DNA of 14,062 bases from Eubacterium sp. (GTDB lineage Bacteria > Bacillota > Clostridia > Lachnospirales > Lachnospiraceae), in NCBI GenBank assembly GCA_017616955.1, contig JAFZXD010000153.1, positions 1 to 14,062 on the forward strand, in the 5' to 3' direction. Positions 1 through 7,346 of the stretch are shown one piece after another. A program made the translations under genes and the position numbers. Numbering within the stretch: the stretch's first letter is position 1; every line of letters begins with the position of its first letter. The notes beneath the pieces were generated by a model that was not told the origin of the DNA, made no database searches, and was given only the letters and a program-made list of their open reading frames with translations.

Positions 1-42
1 AAAGCCGGACTAAGCAAGAAGGCTTTAATTAAAAATCGGTAG
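1..42 (+). CDS. Possible C-terminal tail of an upstream gene (partial)
   Basis: Reading from base 1 gives 13 sense codons (KAGLSKKALIKNR) and a TAG at 40-42. A second frame is also open to about base 32, so the frame is not certain. Nothing identifies the product. It would end 38 bases before the membrane protein gene, a spacing that fits an operon. Confidence 0.3.
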   Translation, partial: KAGLSKKALIKNR

Positions 43-80
43 ATTATGTAAACCGAAATACTAAACACAGAGGGAACAAG

Positions 81-1673
81 ATGTCATCGGATAACACTAA
101 TAATACTAACTCATCATTTGATCGTTACAGAAAAAATCGTCCTATAGATATTGTGAATACACTTTATCTTCTCTTTATTGTGACAGTCTATACATTTTAC
201 ATGCACAGAAAATATTTTGATATAACCGGTACACGAGCAGAAACATTTGTAACCGGAAGTATGATGTATCTGATTCTGGCTGTGGTTTCGATTATAATCG
301 AGATAGTGATGATCAATTATTTTGGTAAGAAGGAACCGATAATCTTTAAAGATACCAAGCTCTTCTTCCTTCCGGAAGTCTGGGCAGGTATCTTCCTTCT
401 GGCAAATATATTTGCATTTCTTATGTCACCGGATAAAAACGGATCATGGAACGGAGAGACAGGAAGATACTTTGGACTGTCATTTGTTATAGTTTTAGTG
501 CTTACTTTTATTGTTTTAAGTCAGCAGACACATATGAGTACATATGTATATATAGCGCTGTTTTTGGTATACAGTTATGCTATGGTGCTGGCATTTTTAC
601 AGCATTTTGGATATGATCCTTTTGAACTTACTAAAGATATTGTGAAAAGACAGAGGGGAATGTTTATCTCCGTTTGCGGAAATATAAATACATTCGGTTC
701 ATATATATGTCTGGCACTTCCAATCTTTCTTGCAATATTTATATTCAGTGAAAAACTATTTCCGCGCATCATCGCGGCTGTTGCTATAATCGAAGCCGGA
801 ATAGGTATGATAGCATCGAAGAGTGATAATGTTTATATGGGACTGGGAGTTGCGTTTGTCGTACTCTTTTACATTACCATCAGACAGAAGAAATTTACTG
901 AGTATATCTTTTCAGTATTCTTTTTATTCACAGGTCTTGAGATCATGGCTTTTCTCACCAAGAAGTACAGCGGAAGCAAGAAACACATAAACGGTATAGC
1001 TGAGATTCTGATCAACCCAAAGATTATGTCAGTGTTATGGATTGCTATAATCGTAGTACTTGTTGCGGCTATAGTTTTCAGAACAGTGAATATTCAGGCT
1101 TATAAGAAAGTTCAGTGTGATACATTTCTAAAAATATTTACAGTCGTATTGGCTTTATCTGCGATAGCGGTAATTGTTCTGGGTGTTAAGTCGAGAAGTT
1201 CTTTCTTTGTATTTAATGACAAGTGGGGAACATATCGTGGATATATCTGGAGAAGAGGCGTAAGTCTGTTCGTCAATGCGTCTCCTATGCAGAAGATATT
1301 CGGTTACGGAAATGAGACCATAGGGAAGCTTATGATCGACAGATATTATGATGAGATGATCGCGATTACGGGACGAAAGTACGATAATCTTCATTGTGAG
1401 CTTCTTCAGTACCTTGTTACTACAGGACTTATCGGTATGCTTGCGCATGTAGGATTTGTCTCAACGTCATTTGCTTATATCGGAAAGCGACTGAAGGGAG
1501 ATCCTGTAGCTATTGCATGTCTGGTCAGTGGAGTCTCATATTTTACCCAGAGTCTTGTTAACCTTAACCAGCCGATAACTACGCCATTTTTCTATGTTGT
1601 TCTCGCTGCGGGGATTGGATATATAAGATACAGAGAACAGGGTTACGGCAAATTCTCAGCTGCTAATGAATAA
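81..1673 (+). CDS. O-antigen ligase / polymerase-like polytopic membrane protein (Wzy_C family)
   Basis: This 530-residue integral membrane protein has a hydrophilic N-terminus of about 25 residues and then roughly 12-14 hydrophobic segments spread to the C-terminus. Between about residues 370 and 440 there is a long polar loop, as in O-antigen ligases and polymerases of the Wzy_C/WaaL fold. The loop holds the typical pattern of an Arg-Gly near 386 (RGYIWRRG), a P..KIFGYG segment, and NLHCELLQ with His438, followed by a hydrophobic GLIG helix. In this family the loop Arg and His are the functionally important residues. The expected role is joining or polymerising lipid-linked glycans at the membrane for surface polysaccharide. 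The ATG at 81 has GAGGG at 70-74 as ribosome binding site. The exact substrate cannot be told, and no other polysaccharide gene lies in the window. Confidence 0.8.
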   Translation: MSSDNTNNTNSSFDRYRKNRPIDIVNTLYLLFIVTVYTFYMHRKYFDITGTRAETFVTGSMMYLILAVVSIIIEIVMINYFGKKEPIIFKDTKLFFLPEVWAGIFLLANIFAFLMSPDKNGSWNGETGRYFGLSFVIVLVLTFIVLSQQTHMSTYVYIALFLVYSYAMVLAFLQHFGYDPFELTKDIVKRQRGMFISVCGNINTFGSYICLALPIFLAIFIFSEKLFPRIIAAVAIIEAGIGMIASKSDNVYMGLGVAFVVLFYITIRQKKFTEYIFSVFFLFTGLEIMAFLTKKYSGSKKHINGIAEILINPKIMSVLWIAIIVVLVAAIVFRTVNIQAYKKVQCDTFLKIFTVVLALSAIAVIVLGVKSRSSFFVFNDKWGTYRGYIWRRGVSLFVNASPMQKIFGYGNETIGKLMIDRYYDEMIAITGRKYDNLHCELLQYLVTTGLIGMLAHVGFVSTSFAYIGKRLKGDPVAIACLVSGVSYFTQSLVNLNQPITTPFFYVVLAAGIGYIRYREQGYGKFSAANE

Positions 1674-1696
1674 ACTTATAGGCTACAATTATTCTG

Positions 1697-1725
1697 ATGA
1701 CAACATTCGTAAAGGATGTTATAAT
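1697..1725 (+). promoter_or_regulatory. Sigma-A-type promoter for tyrS
   Basis: ATGACA (1697-1702, five of six matches to TTGACA), a 17-bp spacer and a perfect TATAAT (1720-1725). Transcription would start near 1732 and leave a leader of only about 37 bases before the tyrS ATG. Confidence 0.75.
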
Positions 1726-1768
1726 ACACGTGTGAAAAATTAGATAAAACAAATGGAGAAACAGAAAG

Positions 1769-2998
1769 ATGCAGATTTATGAAGAACTGATTGAGCGTGG
1801 ACTTATCGCTCAGGTTACTGATGAAGAAGGAGTAAGAGATCTTATCAATAACGGTAAGGCTACTTTTTATATAGGATTCGATCCAACTGCAGATTCATTA
1901 CATGTTGGTCATTTCATGGCTCTTTGTCTTATGAAGAGACTTCAGATGGCCGGAAACAGACCTATCGCACTTGTTGGTGGTGGTACCGGTATGATCGGAG
2001 ATCCTTCCGGAAGAACTGACCTTCGAAAGATGATGACAACAGAGATGATCGATCACAATTGTGAGTGTTTTAAAAAACAGATGAGCCGCTTCATCGAATT
2101 TGGTGAAGGAAAGGCTATGATGGTAAATAACGCAGATTGGCTTAGAGACCTTAACTATATCGAGTTTATCCGTGATATCGGATCTATGTTCAAGGTTAAT
2201 AATATGCTTCGTGCAGAATGTTACAAGCAGCGTCTTGCAAGTGAAGAGGGACTTACATTCCTTGAGTTCAACTACATGCTTATGCAGAGCTACGACTTCC
2301 TTAAGCTTTATGAGGATTATGGATGTAATCTCGAGTTTGGTGGAGATGATCAGTGGTCTAACATGCTTGGAGGAAGAGAGCTTATAAGAAGAAAGCTTGG
2401 TAAAGAAGATGCACAGGCTATGACTATAACACTTCTTCTGAATTCAGAAGGAAAGAAGATGGGTAAGACAGGAAAAGGAGCTGTATGGCTTGATCCTCAG
2501 AAGACTACTCCATACGAGTTCTACCAGTATTGGAGAAATGTTGATGATGCTGATGTTATCAACTGTATCAAGATGCTTACATTCCTTCCGCTTGATGAAA
2601 TACATGCTATGGAGAGCTGGGAAGGTGCAGAGCTGAATAAGGCAAAAGAGATTCTTGCATATCAGCTTACAGAACTTGTGCATGGCGAAGAGGAAGCTAA
2701 GAAGGCTGAAACTGCTGCTAAGTCTATATTTGGTGGTGGCGGAACTGAGAATATGCCTGAGACTGCACTTACTGATGATGATTTTACTGATGGAAAGATA
2801 GATGCTATATCTATTCTTGTTAAAGCCGGACTTGTTCCGTCACGTGGTGAAGGACGTCGTGCCATTGAACAAAACGGGGTTGCTGTCAATGGTGAGAAGA
2901 TGAACGATATACATGCGACATATGATAGAAGCGCTTTTGAAGAAGAGTTTGTAATCAGAAGGGGTAAGAAGAACTTCCGCAAGATTGTTCTCAACTAA
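1769..2998 (+). CDS. tyrS: Tyrosyl-tRNA synthetase
   Basis: Class I aminoacyl-tRNA synthetase that activates tyrosine with ATP and charges tRNA-Tyr in the cytoplasm. At 409 residues it has the usual bacterial length. The HIGH signature reads HVGH at residues 45-48, within YIGFDPTADSLHVGH. The KMSKS signature reads KMGKT at 230-234, which matches the KFGKT form found in E. coli and B. subtilis TyrS. The tyrosine-pocket segment GGDDQWSNM lies at 191-199. The C-terminal 65 or so residues (about 343-405) form an S4 RNA-binding domain, with GRRAIEQNGVAVNG visible. The start is supported by GGAG at 1755-1758. It has its own strong promoter, and the signalling-like gene downstream begins 32 bases after its stop, so the two are probably co-transcribed. 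Confidence 0.97.
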   Translation: MQIYEELIERGLIAQVTDEEGVRDLINNGKATFYIGFDPTADSLHVGHFMALCLMKRLQMAGNRPIALVGGGTGMIGDPSGRTDLRKMMTTEMIDHNCECFKKQMSRFIEFGEGKAMMVNNADWLRDLNYIEFIRDIGSMFKVNNMLRAECYKQRLASEEGLTFLEFNYMLMQSYDFLKLYEDYGCNLEFGGDDQWSNMLGGRELIRRKLGKEDAQAMTITLLLNSEGKKMGKTGKGAVWLDPQKTTPYEFYQYWRNVDDADVINCIKMLTFLPLDEIHAMESWEGAELNKAKEILAYQLTELVHGEEEAKKAETAAKSIFGGGGTENMPETALTDDDFTDGKIDAISILVKAGLVPSRGEGRRAIEQNGVAVNGEKMNDIHATYDRSAFEEEFVIRRGKKNFRKIVLN

Positions 2999-3030
2999 AA
3001 CATATAACTTGTAAATGGGGAGGAAACGCT

Positions 3031-4191
3031 ATGTCACTGTTAGATAGAATCGAAAAAGTTCGAAACAGAGGAGATATTGAATTAACAGGTTTCTTCGAGA
3101 AAGAAGAAGAGATTGAAAGAGATCTTGAGCTTTATACTCGAACTGACAAGTTCTATGTTCTCATAGCTGATGCGGATCCCGAAGAGAGAATTCAACTGGA
3201 ACGTATCGTTGACCAGACGGGTTGTTTTGTTTTATCTGTAGGAAGCGGCATCGAATGTCTTGATCAGATTATCAGTGACAAGTTCGATCTTATTTTCATC
3301 GGACGTAATATGCCAAGAATGGACGGTATTCAGACTCTCAGGAATATGCGTAACAGTCCTGTGAGCAAGTGTAATGCTGCAAAGGTATATATTCTTCTTG
3401 ATGAGAAGGTTGATGAACCTGATATATTCTTTGAAAATGCAGGTTTTGACGGTATAGTAAGAAAACCTATCGACAAAACCATTATTCATAATATCATACT
3501 TGATTCGGTTCCTCCATCAATGATTCCTGAGGATGAGGAGCTTGTAGATTATATTCGTCAGAATGCGGCAAATGCCAATCTTCTGAAGACGTGCGATGTT
3601 CGTTATATTGAGGGACTTAAGAACTTCAAGGGTAAGGTTGATGAGTACAAAGCTTGTGTTAGCGAATTCTGCGACTCTTATGAGACCACAAGTTCTGATA
3701 TGCTCGACGATCTTTATTCCGGAAATGCCGGAAGCTATATGGAGAAAGCCAGAAATGTTCGTGACACAGCAAGAAAGATAGGAGCTATATATCTGTCTGA
3801 TTGCTTTGATGATCATGTTAATATGGCAAAAGATGATATCCTTGATGTTGCTGAGAGTAACTGGCAGGCTCTTGTATCCGAATGGGAGACTGTTATAGGC
3901 GGACTTGCTGCCTGGGTTGGTAAGAACGATATACAGCTTGGGCTTACAGAAGTTCTTACAGCAAAGACAAACGGAATCAAGCTTAATGACCAGGATATAA
4001 AAGAACGCGTCAATGACATCATGAAGCTTTTGGAAGAAAACAAGAAGGATGATGCTAAGAAAATGCTCGTTCAGCTTGGAGATTATGATCTTGATAGCGA
4101 GATACGACTCAAGATCGACAGAGCTGTTAAAGCATTTGATAAAGATAAGGTCAATACCGTTGTGGATATACTTAAATCTTTCTTTATCTGA
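3031..4191 (+). CDS. Degenerate receiver plus degenerate HPt-domain protein
   Basis: A 386-residue soluble protein. Residues about 41-160 align with a response-regulator receiver domain: acidic pair D47/D49, the MPRMDG turn at 94-99, and the Lys of RKP at 145. The phosphoacceptor Asp expected just before xxMPxMDG is Gly91. Residues about 190-290 look like a histidine phosphotransfer (HPt) domain: ARNVRDTARKIGA (240-252) aligns position by position with the HPt consensus AHxLKGxAxxIGA, but the active His is Arg241. Residues 300-386 form a helical tail resembling the C-terminal segment of some clostridial hybrid sensor proteins. There is no DNA-binding domain. It probably serves as a phosphorylation-independent adaptor; that role is inference. 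A strong GGGGAGG at 3017-3023 sets the start, and the gene ends 15 bases before a terminator. Confidence 0.8.
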   Translation: MSLLDRIEKVRNRGDIELTGFFEKEEEIERDLELYTRTDKFYVLIADADPEERIQLERIVDQTGCFVLSVGSGIECLDQIISDKFDLIFIGRNMPRMDGIQTLRNMRNSPVSKCNAAKVYILLDEKVDEPDIFFENAGFDGIVRKPIDKTIIHNIILDSVPPSMIPEDEELVDYIRQNAANANLLKTCDVRYIEGLKNFKGKVDEYKACVSEFCDSYETTSSDMLDDLYSGNAGSYMEKARNVRDTARKIGAIYLSDCFDDHVNMAKDDILDVAESNWQALVSEWETVIGGLAAWVGKNDIQLGLTEVLTAKTNGIKLNDQDIKERVNDIMKLLEENKKDDAKKMLVQLGDYDLDSEIRLKIDRAVKAFDKDKVNTVVDILKSFFI

Positions 4192-4206
4192 TACTAAGTC
4201 ATAACC

Positions 4207-4239
4207 GGGACAGGAGATGGGCTCCTGTCCCTTTTTGTT
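4207..4239 (+). terminator. Rho-independent terminator of the tyrS unit
   Basis: A perfect 10-bp GC-rich stem (GGGACAGGAG at 4207-4216 and CTCCTGTCCC at 4222-4231), a 5-base loop, and TTTTTGTT after it. On the minus strand the stem is not followed by a T run, so it should act only on plus-strand transcripts. Confidence 0.95.
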
Positions 4240-4240
4240 A

Positions 4241-4669
4241 CTAGTTATTCTTATCCGTATCAATATCCTTATCTTTGTCAGAATTTTTATCATTGTTTTT
4301 TGATTCTTCAACAGGATCGTCGTTTGTTATACTTAGATTTCTCTGCCTTTGTTTTGCATTTGCTTTTTTCTCTTTGCGAATCTTTTTTCTTTCGCTGGCA
4401 AGATTTGTGGAATTGATGTATGTACGAAATTCGCTTTGTTCTGCAACGTAGTCCAGTGGCATACATTTTAAAGCGTATCTGTATAGATCTGTATCATAAA
4501 CATTTGATAATATGGCAAGCTGTTCTGCGGTTGGATGCAGCTTTCCACATTCCATATAACTGTAAGCCTGTCGCTTGATATGAAGTACCTCAGACACTTC
4601 ATCCTGAGTAAGATGTTTCTGTAGACGGAGATCTCTTAGAAGAGATCCCCAGAATATTTTAATTGTCAT
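4241..4669 (-). CDS. Xre-family helix-turn-helix regulator
   Basis: A 142-residue protein with an HTH_3/Cro-C1 type DNA-binding domain at about residues 8-66. The pattern LRLQKHLTQDEVSEVL is followed by a recognition-helix region (IKRQAYSYMECGK) and AEQLAILSNVYD. The C-terminal 50 or so residues are hydrophilic, first Lys/Arg-rich and then Asp/Asn/Lys-rich and low in complexity. No sensor domain is visible. The ATG at 4667-4669 was chosen because AAGGAG lies at 4679-4684, nine bases upstream; a longer version starting at 4717 would begin upstream of that site. The gene is divergent from thyA and convergent with the tyrS unit. It could control itself or thyA through the shared intergenic palindrome, which is inference. 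Confidence 0.85.
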   Translation of the reverse strand: MTIKIFWGSLLRDLRLQKHLTQDEVSEVLHIKRQAYSYMECGKLHPTAEQLAILSNVYDTDLYRYALKCMPLDYVAEQSEFRTYINSTNLASERKKIRKEKKANAKQRQRNLSITNDDPVEESKNNDKNSDKDKDIDTDKNN

Positions 4670-4702
4670 GGCATTTATCTCCTTTCCGTATATGTTAATA
4701 GG

Positions 4703-4731
4703 TGGAAATAACTCCAAAAGTATGATATCAT
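4703..4731 (+). promoter_or_regulatory. Candidate thyA promoter
   Basis: TGGAAA (4703-4708), a 17-bp spacer and TATCAT (4726-4731): four and five matches to the sigma-A consensus. It is weaker than the tyrS promoter, and several other AT-rich hexamers nearby could serve instead. Confidence 0.35.
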
Positions 4732-4732
4732 A
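4721..4732. promoter_or_regulatory. Perfect 12-bp palindrome, candidate operator
   Basis: TATGATATCATA is its own reverse complement. It lies between the divergent Xre regulator and thyA and overlaps the likely -10 elements on both strands. Two GCTAAAA direct repeats (4760-4766 and 4770-4776) and an inverted TTTTAG (4743-4748) lie just downstream. Confidence 0.45.
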
Positions 4733-4815
4733 ATAAAATGCCTTTTAGAGAAAAAGGGTGCTAAAAACAGCTAAAACGGCTCTGAATTAATGAAGTGAGG
4801 AGGACTACTGATAGG

Positions 4816-5646
4816 ATGAGTAAAGCAGACGAGATATACATAAATATGTGTAAACAGATACTGACCGAGGGCGTAGATACAAAGGGTGAAAAGGTAAGAC
4901 CGAAATGGTCTGACGGAAGTTTTGCATATACGATAAAAAAGTTCGGTATAGTTAATCGATATGACGTTTCAAAAGAATTCCCTGCGTTTTCACTTAGAAG
5001 AACATATATTAAATCTGCGGTAGATGAGATTCTGTGGATCTATCAGAAGAAATCCAATAATATTCATGAACTGAATTCGAATGTCTGGGATGAGTGGGCT
5101 GATGAAAGCGGTTCTATCGGTAAGGCTTATGGATATCAGATTGGAGTAAAGAGCCATTATAAAGAGGGTGATATGGATCAGATGGACAGAGTGCTGTTTG
5201 ATCTGAAGGAGAATCCTTACAGTCGCCGAATCATGACAAATATGTACGTTCATCATGACCTGAGTGAGATGCATCTCTATCCATGTGCCTATTCTGTAAC
5301 TTACAATGTTACGGGTAATAAGCTGAATGCAATTCTTAATCAGCGCTCTCAGGATGTACTTACTGCAGGTAACTGGAATGTAGTACAGTACGCTGCACTA
5401 CTTATGATGGTTGCCAGAGCCACGGGATATGAGCCGGGAGAACTGGTACATGTAATAGCTGATGCGCACATTTACGATAGACATGTTCCTATCATTGAGG
5501 AACTTATTAAGAGAGAAACTTATCCTGCTCCGAAGGTAACACTTAATCCGGATAAGACAGATTTTTATTCATTTACCCCGGATGACTTCATCGTTGAAGA
5601 TTATAAGTACGGAGAGCAGATTAAGAATATACCGATTGCGGTATAG
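4816..5646 (+). CDS. thyA: Thymidylate synthase (ThyA type)
   Basis: Makes dTMP from dUMP, using methylene-tetrahydrofolate as both carbon donor and reductant. The 276-residue protein has the paired Arg137-Arg138 (NPYSRRIM) that contact dUMP phosphate across the dimer. It also has catalytic Cys157 in LYPCAYS, Arg177 in QRSQD, Asn188 in NWNVVQYA (Asn favours dUMP over dCMP), and His218/Tyr220 in DAHIYDRH. The residue after the catalytic Cys is Ala, where the classical PCH enzymes have His. The start is the ATG at 4816. The GAGGAGG at 4797-4803 is 12 bases away, rather far; an upstream in-frame GTG at 4795 overlaps that site and is unlikely. It forms an operon with the reductase gene 18 bases downstream, which recycles the dihydrofolate this enzyme produces. 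Confidence 0.95.
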   Translation: MSKADEIYINMCKQILTEGVDTKGEKVRPKWSDGSFAYTIKKFGIVNRYDVSKEFPAFSLRRTYIKSAVDEILWIYQKKSNNIHELNSNVWDEWADESGSIGKAYGYQIGVKSHYKEGDMDQMDRVLFDLKENPYSRRIMTNMYVHHDLSEMHLYPCAYSVTYNVTGNKLNAILNQRSQDVLTAGNWNVVQYAALLMMVARATGYEPGELVHVIADAHIYDRHVPIIEELIKRETYPAPKVTLNPDKTDFYSFTPDDFIVEDYKYGEQIKNIPIAV

Positions 5647-5664
5647 TAATTGGAGGAATAATAC

Positions 5665-6168
5665 ATGAAGCTTATTGCGGCAGTGGATCAGAACTGGGCA
5701 ATCGGTCATAAAAACAGTCTTCTTGTAAGAATACCTGAAGATCAGAAGAACTTTATGAAATATACGATGGGCAACGCGATTGTCCTCGGCAGAAAAACTC
5801 TTGCGGGTTTTCCTAACGGAATCCCTCTTGCGGGAAGAACAAATATCATTCTTTCTTCCAGAGATGATTTTACTGCAAAAGATTCTCCTATAGCTCATTC
5901 TGTTGAAGAGTTGTTTGAGATTCTGAAGGACTATGATACGGATTCTGTTTATGTTGTTGGAGGAGGTAAGGTATACAGTCTTCTTGAACCGTATTGTGAT
6001 GAGGCGATTATTACCAAGCTGGATTACAAATATCAGGCAGATACCTGGTTTCCGAATCTTGATGAGAAAGATAACTGGGAATTGGTTGAAAGCAGTGAAG
6101 AAAAGACGTATTTCAGCATTGAATACCATATTTTGACATACAAAAACAAGTCGCCGCTCTCATTTTAG
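5665..6168 (+). CDS. folA: Dihydrofolate reductase
   Basis: Reduces dihydrofolate to tetrahydrofolate with NADPH, regenerating the cofactor oxidised by ThyA. The 167 residues have family-typical length. Visible motifs are MKLIAAVDQNWAIGHKNSLL at the N-terminus, the acidic substrate-binding residue in IPEDQKNF (Asp26), the cofactor segment IVLGRKT near residues 39-45, and VYVVGGGKVY near 95-104. The usual LPW before the active-site helix reads LLV, so the Trp of the E. coli enzyme (W22) is absent. The start has GGAGGA at 5652-5657, seven bases away. No clear hairpin terminator follows; the next promoter begins about 50 bases downstream. Confidence 0.95.
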   Translation: MKLIAAVDQNWAIGHKNSLLVRIPEDQKNFMKYTMGNAIVLGRKTLAGFPNGIPLAGRTNIILSSRDDFTAKDSPIAHSVEELFEILKDYDTDSVYVVGGGKVYSLLEPYCDEAIITKLDYKYQADTWFPNLDEKDNWELVESSEEKTYFSIEYHILTYKNKSPLSF

Positions 6169-6220
6169 TTTAAGTAGTGAGAAAATATAATAAAAATCTG
6201 TGGTTTTTGCACAAAAAAGT

Positions 6221-6248
6221 TTGATTTATTACTGGTAAATGCTATAAT
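6221..6248 (+). promoter_or_regulatory. Extended -10 promoter of the YbjQ/TPR/coiled-coil operon
   Basis: TTGATT (6221-6226), a 16-bp spacer and a perfect TATAAT (6243-6248) preceded by TGC, an extended -10. Transcription would start near 6255. No other convincing promoter occurs before base 13124, so this one probably drives all of the genes through 13094. Confidence 0.75.
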
Positions 6249-6303
6249 AAAAGGAGTTAAATGGATAATTGTCTCATGTACTAAATACGGGAGGGTTACT
6301 ATT

Positions 6304-7329
6304 ATGGCAGCTAATATACTAGTTACAACCACGAACGGATTTGAAGGCTATGTCGTGACTGATTATATGGGGATAGTTACCGGTCATTCGACACTCAGCT
6401 CAGAAGCTGAGAATCAGCTTGTTAAAGCGGCTAAACAGAAGGGTGCAAATGCAGTCATTGGGGTGAATATGACATATGCACCGTTGGAAGCAGGTTCATA
6501 TGATGTTATAGCATCGGGAACTGCTGTGAAGGTTTCAAGAAGTGTGAATATTTCTGATACGGTTCATAAAGAACTCTATGTCACGAATTATTATACAAGA
6601 CTTGTTCCAAGACCTGTAAAGGTCATTCTGGATGGTAATTCCAACATCATTAGTATGAAGATAGTTTGTTACAATTACAATCATGAAGATATTCAGTCCA
6701 TAAGAGCTGATGTTGAGTTTACCAATCTTTATGATGAAAGACTTGAGATTAAAAACGTCGATTTCGTCTTTTCAAATAATAACAATCTTTCGGTTATTGA
6801 ATCTGAATACGTTCTTACGGAGATTACACCAAACAAGCTGCAACTTCTTAAGGATGCAAAGATTGTTCTTAACAAGTATGCGACTTCCAGAGAGATATGT
6901 GCATGCAATGATGTACCGAAGAGTGTGACTCTCAATGCGGGAAGACTTGAAGCACTTAAAGAACAGTGCGGAATAGATGCTGTAGAGAAGTACAGCACGG
7001 ACGGAATGATCTGGACATGTAACTGCGGCCACATAAATGAAGCCGGAGATGAAGAATGTTCAGTCTGCGGACGTAAACAGAAAGACATTATGACAGACGT
7101 TGAGTTCAACTACGAAGAGATGGTTGACGAGATGCGTGAGAAGGACTCCGTTGTAGAAATCAAGGATGTCCTCATGGATTATATAAAAGATATTGATGCA
7201 AATGTTCGTTTGCAGCTTCTCGAGATTATGGAATCGGGACTTCAATACGAGAAGACTCGAGGCAATATGACAGAGACTGTTGTCGAGAAAGTTGCAAAAG
7301 CTTTTGAGGATGCATCGATACGAAGCTAA
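6304..7329 (+). CDS. YbjQ/UPF0145-domain protein with zinc ribbon
   Basis: A 341-residue soluble protein. Residues about 4-78 match the YbjQ/UPF0145 fold (annotated as putative heavy-metal binding and usually a stand-alone protein of about 105 residues). GYVVTDYMGIVTGHS, a helix ending in KGANAVIGV, and the closing strand VIASGTAVKV are visible. Residues about 95-200 look like a beta-rich domain I do not recognise. A zinc ribbon follows at 237-256: WTCNCG with Cys239/Cys241 and CSVCG with Cys252/Cys255. The last 75 residues are charged and helical. GGGAGG at 6289-6294 supports the ATG. It is the first gene of the operon, 17 bases before the TPR gene. The biochemical function of YbjQ proteins is not established, so only domain-level naming is justified. 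Confidence 0.8.
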   Translation: MAANILVTTTNGFEGYVVTDYMGIVTGHSTLSSEAENQLVKAAKQKGANAVIGVNMTYAPLEAGSYDVIASGTAVKVSRSVNISDTVHKELYVTNYYTRLVPRPVKVILDGNSNIISMKIVCYNYNHEDIQSIRADVEFTNLYDERLEIKNVDFVFSNNNNLSVIESEYVLTEITPNKLQLLKDAKIVLNKYATSREICACNDVPKSVTLNAGRLEALKEQCGIDAVEKYSTDGMIWTCNCGHINEAGDEECSVCGRKQKDIMTDVEFNYEEMVDEMREKDSVVEIKDVLMDYIKDIDANVRLQLLEIMESGLQYEKTRGNMTETVVEKVAKAFEDASIRS

Positions 7330-7346
7330 TTAAGGAGTAGATAATT

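Noticed and set aside
3517..4311. A 264-codon open frame on the minus strand
   Set aside because: It lies almost wholly opposite the receiver/HPt gene, has no family resemblance, and runs through the terminator; the plus-strand gene has recognisable domains and a strong ribosome binding site.
4795..4815. GTG start for thyA
   Set aside because: The GTG overlaps the GAGGAGG that should serve as the ribosome binding site; family alignment starts near the ATG at 4816.
6191..6212. Weak hairpin AAAAATC/GGTTTTT after folA as terminator
   Set aside because: The stem is almost all A-T with a 3-base loop and no T run after it.
6261..6284. A seven-codon mini-gene (MDNCLMY) with AAGGAG just upstream, as a leader peptide
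   Set aside because: The predicted transcript start near 6255 falls inside that AAGGAG, so the mini-gene would lack most of its ribosome binding site.
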